This document shows, piece by piece, positions 19,282 through 28,331 of a stretch of DNA of 64,000 nucleotides. The DNA lies in contig NZ_KE386491.1 of the NCBI RefSeq assembly GCF_000427405.1, positions 417,001-481,000 of the forward strand, written 5' to 3'. The notes beneath the pieces are model-generated. The model worked only from the letters and a program-made list of their open reading frames with translations. It made no database searches and was not told where the DNA came from. How positions within the stretch are numbered: position 1 is the first letter of the stretch; each line of letters begins with the position of its first letter. The position numbers were made by a program, and so were the translations under genes. This DNA is from Flectobacillus major DSM 103 (GTDB lineage: Bacteria; Bacteroidota; Bacteroidia; Cytophagales; Spirosomataceae).

Positions 19282-22200
19282 ATGCAAAAAGTTTTTATAC
19301 AACTATTTATCCTTTGTTTGTTATTCAGTGCTTGTAGTCAGCATAAGGAAGAATATACCTTTGAACTACTAGATTCCCAACAAACAGGTATTGATTTTTC
19401 TAATGATTTGATACCTACCAAAGACTTCAATATCTTTCGCTATATGTACTTTTATAATGGAGGAGGTATTGGTGCTGGCGACTTGAATAACGATGGCTGG
19501 GTAGATATTGTACTGACCGCCAATATGAAAGACAATAAAATATTCTTGAATAAAGGCCAAATGAAATTTGAGGATATTACTGAAAAGGCTCATTTTAAGG
19601 GAGAAAAAGGGTGGTCGAATGGGGTATCAATCGTCGATATTAATCAAGATGGCCTATTAGATATTTATGTAAGCCAAGTCGGTGATTTTGATATGCTCAA
19701 GGGGCATAATCTTTTGTTTGTTTGTCAAGAAATTAGCAAAGAAGGTATTCCTGTATATGCTGAAAAGTCTAAAGAGTATGGGTTGGATTTAGTGGGCTTT
19801 GGTACACAAGCCGCTTTTATAGATTACGACTTAGATGGCGACTTAGATATGTTTCAGCTAAACCATTCGGTACATCAAAATGGTACATTTGGTTCAAGAG
19901 ATAAATTTAAAAATACGTTTCACCCACTGGCGGGTGACAGATTTTTTAGAAATGACAATGGCAAATATATCGAAATAACCCAAAATGTTGGTATTATTTC
20001 TGATGCTTTGGGGTATGGCTTGGGCGTAGGCATAGGCGATATTAATTTCGATGGATACCCTGATATGTACATAGGAAATGATTTTCATGAAAATGATTAT
20101 TTATATATCAACCAAAAAAATGGTACATTCAAAGAACAACTAGACCAATCTATTCGGCACACTAGCCAGTTTTCAATGGGTATCGATATTGCCGATATTA
20201 ATAATGATATTTTTCCCGAAATCATCTCTTTAGATATGCTTCCATTCGACCGTGAAATACTCAAGCGTTCGGAAGGGGAAGATTCATATTCTATCTTTCG
20301 GTATAAATTACTTCAAGGATATAATTATCAATTTGCCCGAAACAATCTCCAGCTCAACAATGGCAATGGTACTTTTAGCGAAATTGGGATGTACTCAGGT
20401 GTACATGCTACCGATTGGTCGTGGTCGCCTTTATTGGTAGATTTTGATAATGATGGTAGAAAAGATTTGTTTATTTCAAATGGTATTCCTAAAAGAATGA
20501 ATGATATAGACTATATCAATTTTGTATCATCGGAGGATATTCAGCAAAAACTCGATAACAAGGAGATGGACGAAAAAGATATTTCGTTGGTTGATAAACT
20601 TCCCGAAATAAAAATACCGAATAAGTTCTTCAGAAATACACCTACTCTACAGTTTCAAGACCAAGAAACGGCTATCCTCAATAATCAAAACTCTTATTCT
20701 AATGGAGCTATATATGCGGATTTGGACAACGATGGCGATTTAGATATTATTACCAACAATATCAATGATAAAGCTTTTGTGTATAGAAACTTGGCTGAAA
20801 AATACGCTCCTAATGCCTCGCATTCAAAAATATACCTGAAAGGCTCTGAAAAAAATCTTAATGCTATAGGGGCAAGGGTGTTAGTATTTAAGAAAGAGGA
20901 AATGCTATCTTTTGAAAAATTTCCTGTTCGGGCATTTCAGGCAAGTATGGAAATACCACTGTCTATAGGATTAGGTAACAAAGCCGAAATAGATTCTGTA
21001 TATTTAATTTGGCCTGATAGATCATATCAGAAAATACCTACATCAGGCTTGAAAGATTCTTTGTCGATTACTTACAAAAAAGGACTACCGATATTTGATT
21101 TTGAAAGATTTAAAAATAGAAAAAATAATAATGGGTCGTTTCGTGATGTTGCTAATGATTTTAATCTAGCCATTAGTCACGAAGAAAATGACTTTGTAGA
21201 ATTCGAGCGTGAAGCACTGATACCACACAAAATGTCTTCAGAAGGGCCTGCTTTGGCTGTGGCCGATATTAATCATGATGGCTTGGAGGATATTTTCTTG
21301 GGTTCGTCAAAGGAATCTTTACCTCGTTTGTTTCTCCAGAATACCAATGGTAAATTCAGAGAAAGTATACAAACAGCCTTTAAAAAAGATTCGATTTATG
21401 AAGAGGTTGACGCTCAATGGGTCGACATCAACAACGATACTCACCTTGATTTGGTGGTGGCCGAAGGTGGAAACGAGTTTTTTGGTAAGTCAGACTACCT
21501 GTTTCCAAGAGCTTATCTCAATGACGGAAAGGGTAACCTCACGATCAAAGATGATGCCTTCCCCGATATTAGAATGACAGCTTCGACTATCAAAGCCCTC
21601 GACTTTACAGGCGATGCCAAGTTCGATTTGTTTATAGGTGGTAGGGCTGTGCCTTATGGCTATGGCAAAGTGCCAAGCTCGTATTTGCTCAAAAATGACG
21701 GAACTGGCAAGTTTAGCGATATAACTTCTACTGTAGCCAAAGATTTGCTGACTATTGGGTTTGTGAAAAATGCAGAATGGGCAGACTTAGACAAGGACGG
21801 TGACCAAGATTTGTTACTTTCTTTAGAATGGGATGGTATTTGTATGTTAGAAAATCAAAAAGGGAAGTTTGTGAAAAAAATGCTAACGACCGAAAAGGGA
21901 TGGTGGAATTTTACTTATACACAAGACTTTGACCTTGATGGCGACCTAGATATTTTGGTGGGAAATCTCGGCCTCAATAGCCGCTTGAAAGCGTCGGACA
22001 CCGAACCTGTGAAGATGTATGTGAGTGATTTTGATAAAAATGGTACAACCGACCAGCTATTAACCTATTATTTAGGAGGAAAGGAAACCCTTTTTGCCAA
22101 TAAAATGGAAACCCAAAAACAGTTTCCTTTTATGAAGAAAAAGTTTTTGTTGGCCAAAGATTTCGCCAAAGCCGAAATCGCTGATTTGGTTGGAGGTTCA

Positions 22201-22596
22201 GAGCTATCTAATGCAACTGTTTTTGAGGCTAATTACTTTTCAAATGCAATACTCATCAACGATGGTAAAGGAAAATTCTCCCTAAAAGCGTTGCCATATC
22301 AGGCTCAGTTTACGCCTTATTATGCCGCACAGGTGGTTGATGTCAACAAAGACCAACTTCCTGATGTGCTATTGATGGGTAATTTTTACGATTGCAATGT
22401 CCAGATGGGTCGCTATGATGCCAATTATGGTACATTGTTACTCAATAAAGGTAAAGGCAATTGGGAGGTGAAGTCGATAGGAATACCTGTAGACGGACAA
22501 GTAAAAAGAATCCGCCCTATTCGTATTAAAGGCAAAACTTACTATTTGGTAGCCCGAAATAACAACAAACTCATGGTGCTAGAGCAGTTACCCTAA
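19282..22596 (+). CDS. FG-GAP/VCBS-repeat lipoprotein with ASPIC/UnbV domain (copy 2)
   Basis: 1104 aa, the same architecture and almost the same length as the copies at 9502 and 22802: lipoprotein signal (FSAC, Cys18), N-terminal propeller with DLNNDGWVDI, DINQDGLLDI and DYDLDGDLDM loops, ASPIC/UnbV segment (~513-580, IGARVLVF...FQASMEIPLSIGLG...LIWP), and a second propeller with DINHDGLEDI, DLDKDGDQDL and DFDLDGDLDI. It is the most diverged of the three (FNIFRYMYFYNGGGIGAGD). Function unknown; presumed outer-membrane attached. A hairpin terminator follows the stop, marking a transcription-unit boundary. Confidence 0.87.
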   Translation: MQKVFIQLFILCLLFSACSQHKEEYTFELLDSQQTGIDFSNDLIPTKDFNIFRYMYFYNGGGIGAGDLNNDGWVDIVLTANMKDNKIFLNKGQMKFEDITEKAHFKGEKGWSNGVSIVDINQDGLLDIYVSQVGDFDMLKGHNLLFVCQEISKEGIPVYAEKSKEYGLDLVGFGTQAAFIDYDLDGDLDMFQLNHSVHQNGTFGSRDKFKNTFHPLAGDRFFRNDNGKYIEITQNVGIISDALGYGLGVGIGDINFDGYPDMYIGNDFHENDYLYINQKNGTFKEQLDQSIRHTSQFSMGIDIADINNDIFPEIISLDMLPFDREILKRSEGEDSYSIFRYKLLQGYNYQFARNNLQLNNGNGTFSEIGMYSGVHATDWSWSPLLVDFDNDGRKDLFISNGIPKRMNDIDYINFVSSEDIQQKLDNKEMDEKDISLVDKLPEIKIPNKFFRNTPTLQFQDQETAILNNQNSYSNGAIYADLDNDGDLDIITNNINDKAFVYRNLAEKYAPNASHSKIYLKGSEKNLNAIGARVLVFKKEEMLSFEKFPVRAFQASMEIPLSIGLGNKAEIDSVYLIWPDRSYQKIPTSGLKDSLSITYKKGLPIFDFERFKNRKNNNGSFRDVANDFNLAISHEENDFVEFEREALIPHKMSSEGPALAVADINHDGLEDIFLGSSKESLPRLFLQNTNGKFRESIQTAFKKDSIYEEVDAQWVDINNDTHLDLVVAEGGNEFFGKSDYLFPRAYLNDGKGNLTIKDDAFPDIRMTASTIKALDFTGDAKFDLFIGGRAVPYGYGKVPSSYLLKNDGTGKFSDITSTVAKDLLTIGFVKNAEWADLDKDGDQDLLLSLEWDGICMLENQKGKFVKKMLTTEKGWWNFTYTQDFDLDGDLDILVGNLGLNSRLKASDTEPVKMYVSDFDKNGTTDQLLTYYLGGKETLFANKMETQKQFPFMKKKFLLAKDFAKAEIADLVGGSELSNATVFEANYFSNAILINDGKGKFSLKALPYQAQFTPYYAAQVVDVNKDQLPDVLLMGNFYDCNVQMGRYDANYGTLLLNKGKGNWEVKSIGIPVDGQVKRIRPIRIKGKTYYLVARNNNKLMVLEQLP

Positions 22597-22610
22597 AATA
22601 CCATTACTAT

Positions 22611-22640
22611 CCCCGCAAGTTTTAAAGCTTGCGGGGTTTT
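22611..22640 (+). terminator. Rho-independent terminator
   Basis: CCCCGCAAG (22611-22619) pairs with CTTGCGGGG (22628-22636) and the stem extends through TTTAAA; it is followed by TTTTG and TTTTT. It lies 14 nt after the stop of the copy 2 lipoprotein gene and ends the long enzyme operon. Confidence 0.9.
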
Positions 22641-22681
22641 GTTTTTAGCGAATAAAAGGTAAAAGAGTGCCAAGAATGTTT

Positions 22682-22689
22682 TATTTTTG
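22682..22689 (+). promoter_or_regulatory. Possible -7 box for the third FG-GAP lipoprotein gene
   Basis: TATTTTTG fits the -7 consensus TAnnTTTG exactly. No TTG lies at the expected -33 spacing. Its position just after a terminator and ~110 nt before the ATG at 22802 makes a separate promoter for this gene plausible. Confidence 0.35.
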
Positions 22690-22801
22690 AAGCGTTTAGT
22701 CTTATAATTTTTTACTAAATAACAACTACAAAACATAAAGTGTTATAGCTTGTTATTTAGTAAATACGGCATTCAAAATTGGCTATTGGTTGAAGAATTT
22801 T

Positions 22802-25800
22802 ATGAAAAAAATACTGTTTTTTGTTGGTGTATTGGCAACACTTGTGGCTTGTTCTACCCAAAATAAAGATACTTTATTTGAAGAACTTCCAGCTTCTTAT
22901 ACTGGCGTTGACTTTACTAATAGAATCTTAGAACGCTCAGATTTTAATATTTTCAATTATCGAAACTTCTATAATGGCGGCGGCGTGGCATTGGGCGACA
23001 TCAACAACGACGGCCTACCTGATATATTCCTGACTTCTAATTTTGAACAAAATCGCTTGTACCTCAATAAGGGTAATATGCAATTTGAGGATATTACCGA
23101 TCGTGCTGGTATTACAGGTAAAAAGTTTTGGAGTACGGGTGTTACTATGGCCGATGTCAATGGCGATGGCAAGCTCGATATATATGTTTGTAATTCGGGC
23201 AATAAGGATAATCGAGGCAACCAGCTGTATATCAATCAGGGAGTCAAAAATGGAGTGCCTTTTTTTGTAGAACAGGCTCAGCAATATGGCCTTAGTAATG
23301 GAGGGTTTACAACTCATGCCGCTTTTTTCGACTACGACCACGATGGCGATTTGGATATGTATTGTCTCAACAATAGCTTTACGCCTATGGATAGGCTAGG
23401 TTATGCCAATCTCAGAAATAAGCGTGACGATTTGGGAGGAGATAAGCTTTATCGTAACGACAACAATCATTTTGTAGATGTAAGTGCCGAAGCTGGAATT
23501 TATGGGAGCTTGATTGGCTTTGGTTTAGGGGTTACTATTGGCGATGTCAACAACGACAACTGGCCTGATATTTATGTATCTAATGATTTTTATGAACGGG
23601 ATTATCTCTATATCAATCAACGAAATGGAACATTCAAGGAGGCCATAGAAGAACAGATAGGGCATACGTCTCTGTCGTCTATGGGGTCGGATATTGCCGA
23701 TATTAATAATGATGGTAATCTGGATATTTTTGTCACCGAGATGTTTCCTGAAAGTGATGAAAGGGTCAAAAAAACAGCGACTTACGAGAGCTATGATTTT
23801 TTTGAATTTAAGCTCAAACAAGACTATTATTATCAGTATATGCGAAATATGCTGCATCTTAATAATGGCGATGGTACATTTTCGGAAGTGGCTCAGCAGC
23901 TTGGTATTCATGCTACCGACTGGAGCTGGGGCGGGCTGATGTTCGATATGGACAATGATGGCTTAAAAGACCTTTTTGTGGCAAATGGTATCATGAAAGA
24001 CCTTACCGACCAAGATTATATTGCTTTTTTGGGAGATGAACATACCATGCAACAAATGTTGAGTGGTAAAAAGTTTGACTATCGTGAGTTTGTAGACCGA
24101 ATGACCTCCACACCTGTACCAAACTATGCCTTCAAAAATTATGGAAATCTTAAATTTGAAAACAAAGCTGTAGATTTTGGCTTGGAAGGGGCCGGATTTT
24201 CCAATGGCTCGGCTTATGGCGACTTGGACAACGACGGTGATTTAGATTTGGTGGTCAATAATAACGATTCGCCTGTGTCGATTTATAAAAACAAAACCAA
24301 CGAAAAAACCAATGCCCACTATCTAAAAGTAAAATTGAGCGGGTTTGCTCATAATCTTTTTGGTATAGGGGCAAAGGTTTGTATTTTTAGTAAAGGCCAA
24401 CAACAGGTTTTACAACAATTACCCAACCGAGGATTTCAGTCTTCGATGGACTTAACCTTGAATTTTGGCTTGGGGACTACCACTACTATCGACTCGCTGA
24501 TAGTAATCTGGAGCGATGACCAACGCCAAACGTTGAAAAATGTACTAACCAATCAAACCCTTACTTTAGTACATAGCGATGCCAAAGAAAAGTTTGTCTA
24601 TAAAGCTCCAAGCACTCAAAATTTGCCTTTTCAAGATATTACCCAACAAGTTAAATTAGACTATAAGCACCAAGAAAATGACTTTGTCGATTATAATCGT
24701 GATGGCTTACTAAAGCAGAAATACTCTACACAAGGACCCGCCTTGGCTCTTGGCGATATCAATGGCGACGGCCTAGAAGATATATTTGTTGGGGGGGCAT
24801 CTACACAACCCAAATGGCTTTATTTACAGCAAAAAAATGGTACATACCAAGGTGTAATGCCTGCTGAATTTCAAAAAAATATAGCTTTGGAGGTGGTTGA
24901 TGCCTTGTTTTTCGATGCCGACAACGATAATGATTTAGATTTATATTGGGTAACAGGTAGTAACGAATTTGCCAAAGATTCACCTAATTTGACCGATAAG
25001 TTGTTTCTCAATGATGGCAAAGGAAACTTTACCGAACAGCTATCCTTGCCGCTTATCAAGGCTAGTGGCTCGTGTGTAAAAGTAGCTGATTTTGATTTGG
25101 ACGGCGACCTCGACCTATTTATAGGTACACGGTTGATTCCTGAAAATTATGGCCGAACGCCTAGTAGCATTTTGTTACAAAACGATGGAAAAGGTAATTT
25201 TAAAAACGTAACTGATTCCATTTTGGCCGAAAATAAGGCTTTAGGCATGGTTACAGATGCCTCTTGGGTAGATTTAGACGGTGATAAATACCCCGAATTG
25301 GTTATTGTGGGAGACTGGATGCCTATTACCGTTCTTAAAAATAAACAAGGAAAGGGTTTTCAAAAAATTGATTTAGGCTTAGATAATATCAACGGCTGGT
25401 GGAATTGTATACAAGCTGCCGACATCGACGATGATGGCGACACCGATTTTATTATCGGTAATTTGGGGCTAAATCACCATTTCAAAGCAAGTGCTACCGA
25501 ACCCGCCGAGTTATATGTTAATGATTTTGATAAAAATGGCTCATTAGAACAAATCATGACCTGTTATCGACAAGGTAAAGCTTGTCCAGTAGTATTGAAG
25601 GCTGATTTGCAAAAACAATTACCTAATATTAAACAGAAGTTTTTGAAGTTTGCCGATTATGCCACTGCTTCGATGGATGACCTATTTGACAATAGCCAAA
25701 TGGAAGGAGTTACGATGCAAAAAGTAACCAATACTACCTCGATTTTCTTGATAAATCAAGGTAATGGAAAATTCTCGGTAAAAGAGTTACCTCAAGTGGT

Positions 25801-26101
25801 ACAAATGGCTCCAATAATGAGTATCCAAACCTTAGATTATGACAACGATGGTCATCTGGATATATTACTAACAGGTAATTTCTATGACGTATTGCCAGAG
25901 GTAGGTCGTTATGATGCCAACTATGGAATTATTTTGCGAGGAAAAGGAAAAGGACAATACGACGTCTTACCTTCAACAGTATCAGGCTTGATGATAAAAG
26001 GACAAGTCCGTAAAGCAAGACTGACGAAGAATAGTTCAGGCAAAAAACGCATTATCATGGCCAAAAACAACGATAACCTACAAGTAATAGGGATCAAATA
26101 A
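22802..26101 (+). CDS. FG-GAP/VCBS-repeat lipoprotein with ASPIC/UnbV domain (copy 3)
   Basis: 1099 aa from ATG at 22802, which gives a clean lipoprotein signal peptide (MKKILFFVGVLATLVAC, Cys17); an upstream in-frame TTG at 22790 would only add MKNF and is less likely. Two propellers rich in DxNxDGxxDI loops flank an ASPIC/UnbV domain at ~504-570 (IGAKVCIFSKG...PNRGFQSS...LNFGLG...VIWS). It is closest to copy 1 by eye. It is separated from copy 2 by a terminator and 205 bp, so may be independently regulated. It is the last gene of the locus. Its role is not established; copies 1-3 may serve different partner transporters or substrates. Confidence 0.88.
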   Translation: MKKILFFVGVLATLVACSTQNKDTLFEELPASYTGVDFTNRILERSDFNIFNYRNFYNGGGVALGDINNDGLPDIFLTSNFEQNRLYLNKGNMQFEDITDRAGITGKKFWSTGVTMADVNGDGKLDIYVCNSGNKDNRGNQLYINQGVKNGVPFFVEQAQQYGLSNGGFTTHAAFFDYDHDGDLDMYCLNNSFTPMDRLGYANLRNKRDDLGGDKLYRNDNNHFVDVSAEAGIYGSLIGFGLGVTIGDVNNDNWPDIYVSNDFYERDYLYINQRNGTFKEAIEEQIGHTSLSSMGSDIADINNDGNLDIFVTEMFPESDERVKKTATYESYDFFEFKLKQDYYYQYMRNMLHLNNGDGTFSEVAQQLGIHATDWSWGGLMFDMDNDGLKDLFVANGIMKDLTDQDYIAFLGDEHTMQQMLSGKKFDYREFVDRMTSTPVPNYAFKNYGNLKFENKAVDFGLEGAGFSNGSAYGDLDNDGDLDLVVNNNDSPVSIYKNKTNEKTNAHYLKVKLSGFAHNLFGIGAKVCIFSKGQQQVLQQLPNRGFQSSMDLTLNFGLGTTTTIDSLIVIWSDDQRQTLKNVLTNQTLTLVHSDAKEKFVYKAPSTQNLPFQDITQQVKLDYKHQENDFVDYNRDGLLKQKYSTQGPALALGDINGDGLEDIFVGGASTQPKWLYLQQKNGTYQGVMPAEFQKNIALEVVDALFFDADNDNDLDLYWVTGSNEFAKDSPNLTDKLFLNDGKGNFTEQLSLPLIKASGSCVKVADFDLDGDLDLFIGTRLIPENYGRTPSSILLQNDGKGNFKNVTDSILAENKALGMVTDASWVDLDGDKYPELVIVGDWMPITVLKNKQGKGFQKIDLGLDNINGWWNCIQAADIDDDGDTDFIIGNLGLNHHFKASATEPAELYVNDFDKNGSLEQIMTCYRQGKACPVVLKADLQKQLPNIKQKFLKFADYATASMDDLFDNSQMEGVTMQKVTNTTSIFLINQGNGKFSVKELPQVVQMAPIMSIQTLDYDNDGHLDILLTGNFYDVLPEVGRYDANYGIILRGKGKGQYDVLPSTVSGLMIKGQVRKARLTKNSSGKKRIIMAKNNDNLQVIGIK

Positions 26102-26109
26102 CAACAAAT

Positions 26110-26141
26110 AAGGCGGTCGAAATTAGTTTTTCGACCGCCTT
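26110..26141 (+). terminator. Hairpin terminator; central hairpin of repeat-like element A
   Basis: AAGGCGGTCGA (26110-26120) and TCGACCGCCTT (26131-26141) form an 11-bp stem extended by AAA/TTT around a TTAG loop. It starts 8 nt after the stop of the third FG-GAP gene and precedes TGTTTGATT. The stem shares its framework with the hairpins at 55693-55728 and 62881-62928, with compensating base changes. Confidence 0.85.
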
Positions 26142-26176
26142 GTTTGATTAATAGTCAATAAATGTCTAGCATTTGT

Positions 26177-26225
26177 GTACTTTTTTCCGAATAGGGTGCG
26201 AGTTGCACCCTATTCGGAAAAGTAC
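26177..26225. repeat. Second large inverted repeat in the 26.2-kb intergenic region
   Basis: A left arm (26177-26199) and right arm (26205-26225) pair over GTAC, TTTT and the 13-mer CCGAATAGGGTGC, with two unpaired T on the left and a GAGTT loop. It lies between the converging FG-GAP and porT-like genes and has A/T tracts on both sides, so it could terminate transcription on either strand, mainly that of the minus-strand porT-like gene. Confidence 0.7.
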
Positions 26226-26249
26226 GATGGTCAACCTCATGACTATTTT

Positions 26250-26278
26250 AAATTATCCCAAAATTCGGGATGACTCAT
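26250..26278. repeat. Copy of the ATGAGTCATCCC end motif (element A)
   Basis: AAATTCGGGATGACTCAT at 26261-26278 is the same end sequence found at both ends of elements B (55586-55805) and C (62842-63020). Here it is preceded directly by TTATCCCAAAAT, so the motif folds on itself (ATCCC against GGGAT). A matching left end was not found within ~220 bp upstream, so the element is partial or rearranged. Confidence 0.65.
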
Positions 26279-26295
26279 ATATTGATAATCAATAT

Positions 26296-27048
26296 TTATT
26301 CAAACATCAAATATAACGTAACAGTATGTACATTCAGTTTGCGAATGGCATTAGAATAAGAAAACGGACTGGTTGGAGCAATATACATATTGGTCAAGCC
26401 ATGCGAAAATCGTAGTTCGGGCGTAAATTTGAAATACTTAAAAAACTGTTCAAAACCTATCCCATATTCCAAAGAAATATCTGCCCCACGTGTATTAAGC
26501 CTTGTTGTAGTAGCGGCATTTTTCCTTACATTAGCTTCAAGGCCTAATTTGATACCTGCATCGACAAACATTCTACTATTGCCTCGTCGCTGCGATTTGA
26601 ATTTTAACAAAATTGGCAATTCTAGCCAAGTAGATTCTCTTAATTCTTCGGGGTAATCTTTGGTAACATTGAAACGATAATTGATTTCGCGTCCATACAA
26701 GGCTACATTAAGGCCAGTTTTGAGGTCGAAATAATTACTTAAAGTAAAATTGGCAATACCTCCTACCTGAAAAGCAAAGTTAGAGGGCGATACCACCGTT
26801 ACCGATGTGTCGGTTGGGCTAGTAAATTTGGGGCTATGGTACAAATTAAAACGTGAACCACCAAACCCAAATAAAAAGCCAAAATGTACCAGCTTTTCGT
26901 CATAAAACTCATCGTAAATGCGTTTGTATTTGTAACGCTGAGCCAATGAGTTGCATGTATTTCCCAAAAGCAAAAGACAAACAATAGCAGCAAAAATTAC
27001 TTTTTGCCTATGTATATTGAGCTGATTCCGAAAGTGAGTGGTATACAT
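26296..27048 (-). CDS. porT: PorT-like outer-membrane beta-barrel (type IX secretion / gliding)
   Basis: 250 aa: a signal peptide after a short basic N-terminus (hydrophobic VIFAAIVCLLLLGNTCNSLA, cleavage near LAQ at ~37), then KLVHFGFLFGFGGSRFNL, the usual start of PorT-type barrels, and eight amphipathic strands ending TVTLYLMFE. The length and its place directly after ubiE, an arrangement familiar for porT in many Bacteroidota, support this. PorT is a membrane protein needed for type IX secretion. Its ATG at 27048 lies inside the 3' end of ubiE (52-bp overlap in another frame), with no other Met available, so translational coupling is likely. A generic porin-family barrel remains the alternative. 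Confidence 0.75.
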   Translation of the reverse strand: MYTTHFRNQLNIHRQKVIFAAIVCLLLLGNTCNSLAQRYKYKRIYDEFYDEKLVHFGFLFGFGGSRFNLYHSPKFTSPTDTSVTVVSPSNFAFQVGGIANFTLSNYFDLKTGLNVALYGREINYRFNVTKDYPEELRESTWLELPILLKFKSQRRGNSRMFVDAGIKLGLEANVRKNAATTTRLNTRGADISLEYGIGFEQFFKYFKFTPELRFSHGLTNMYIAPTSPFSYSNAIRKLNVHTVTLYLMFE

Positions 27049-27719
27049 TGAGTTTGAGTAAAGCCTGCTTTTCTGAATACGCTCAAAAAGTTTTCTCCAT
27101 CTGGAAATGCCTGTACCGACTCGGGAAGGTACGTATAGGCCGATGCGTCTTTTGAGACTAGATTACCAACAACAGGCAAAATATACTTGAAATAAAAATT
27201 ATAAAGTTGTTTGAATGGAAATGATTTTGGCTTAGAAAATTCCAGAACAATACATGTTCCGCCCGATTTCATAACACGGCACATATCGGTCAAGCCTTTT
27301 TCTAAGTTTTCAAAATTCCTAACACCAAAACTAACGATAACAGCATCAAAGGTATTGTCTTCAAACAATAATCTTTCCGAATCACCTTTTTGCATTTCGA
27401 TGATATGCTCAACACCTAATTTTTTAATTTTTTCTTTTCCAAAGCTCAGCATTCCTTCCGAAATATCTACTCCTACGATTTTTTCAGGTTTCAAAGCCAA
27501 GGCTTCAATCGCAAAATCGCCAGTACCAGTAGCAATATCTAGTATCGTTTTGGGCTGCGATGCCTTCAATAATTTGATGGCTTTTTTACGCCACAAAATA
27601 TCAATTCCGCCACTGAGTAAATGATTAAGAAAATCGTATTTTGGAGAAATATTATCAAACATTTGAGCTACTTGCTCTTTTTTACTGGCATCTTGCTCTT
27701 TGTATGGAAGTACGGTCAT
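26997..27719 (-). CDS. ubiE: Demethylmenaquinone methyltransferase UbiE/MenG
   Basis: 240 aa from ATG at 27719 (MTVLPYKEQ...), the family's usual length. A longer in-frame reading from 27818 is rejected because it begins upstream of the likely transcription start. VAQMFDNISPKYDFLNHLLSGGIDILWRKKAI is the UbiE N-terminal signature; the SAM-binding motif I DIATGTGDFAIEA, VGVDISEGML and FGVRNFENLEKGL motifs follow. It methylates demethylmenaquinol to menaquinol, the last step of menaquinone synthesis, in the cytoplasm at the membrane. It overlaps and probably drives expression of the downstream porT-like gene. Confidence 0.95.
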   Translation of the reverse strand: MTVLPYKEQDASKKEQVAQMFDNISPKYDFLNHLLSGGIDILWRKKAIKLLKASQPKTILDIATGTGDFAIEALALKPEKIVGVDISEGMLSFGKEKIKKLGVEHIIEMQKGDSERLLFEDNTFDAVIVSFGVRNFENLEKGLTDMCRVMKSGGTCIVLEFSKPKSFPFKQLYNFYFKYILPVVGNLVSKDASAYTYLPESVQAFPDGENFLSVFRKAGFTQTQCIPLTFGISSIYIGKK

Positions 27720-27815
27720 CGTCGAAATGATTTTAATGAAATAAAGTAGCTTGGGGCCTTTACCAAATAGCAACTTTGAATACTGACAAGGGAGTCGCTT
27801 GCCCAAAAGCGACTG

Positions 27816-27823
27816 CAAAGTTA
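27816..27823 (-). promoter_or_regulatory. Probable -7 box for ubiE-porT
   Basis: Read on the minus strand, TAACTTTG matches TAnnTTTG exactly. Transcription would start near 27809, ~90 nt before the ubiE ATG at 27719. No TTG sits at the ideal -33 distance. An 8-bp inverted repeat (AGTCGCTT / AAGCGACT, 27793-27814) lies at the presumed start. Confidence 0.4.
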
Positions 27824-27977
27824 CGATTCATCTCCGAGATAACAGCTTGTACAAGAATAATGTTTCACAAGAATCAAACCAGTAATTAGGAATTGGCGTA
27901 GATAATGCTAAATTTATTTGGTAGAAAGAAGTTTTCAACTCAATTACACAATCCCAAACAACTTAATCCATGTACTT

Positions 27978-28331
27978 ATGACAACTATTGTGATGTATAC
28001 TATGGCATTTCTTTATGCTTTTGCAGGTGTTTTTCATTTTTTAAAACCTAGATTTTTTTTGGCTATCATGCCTCCGTTTGTCCCTGCTCATCAGTTGATG
28101 GTGGCTCTTAGTGGAGCCGCTGAAATTTTGTTGGCAATAGGACTTCTTTTTCCTCAAACCCGTTCGTTGGCTGCTTGGGGTATAATAGTATTGCTGTTGG
28201 CTGTTTTTCCTGCCAATATTTATATGGCTACTTCTGGAAAATTCACTGCTCTGCCACAATGGGCTTTGTATTTGCGTTTGCCTCTACAGTTTGTGCTAAT
28301 TTGGTGGGCTTATCAATATACACAGGCATAA
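27978..28331 (+). CDS. DoxX-like small integral membrane protein
   Basis: 117 aa from ATG at 27978 (MTTIVMYTMAFLYAFAGVFHF); an upstream TTG at 27918 would add 20 residues without obvious function. Four hydrophobic segments (~5-22, 40-60, 65-85, 95-115) with FLYAFAGVFHFLKP at the start and PAHQLMVALSGAAEILLAIGLL, as in DoxX/DoxD-like proteins of Bacteroidota. The family is linked to quinone or thiosulfate metabolism and redox homeostasis in some bacteria, but the role of this protein is unknown. It is transcribed divergently from ubiE, whose menaquinone product fits a quinone-related job; this is inference. Confidence 0.7.
   Translation: MTTIVMYTMAFLYAFAGVFHFLKPRFFLAIMPPFVPAHQLMVALSGAAEILLAIGLLFPQTRSLAAWGIIVLLLAVFPANIYMATSGKFTALPQWALYLRLPLQFVLIWWAYQYTQA

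Noticed and set aside
24791-24797. Seven-G run in the third FG-GAP lipoprotein gene as a phase-variation tract
   Set aside because: Seven G is short and falls within Gly codons of a conserved loop; unlike the ten-C run it gives little reason to expect slippage.
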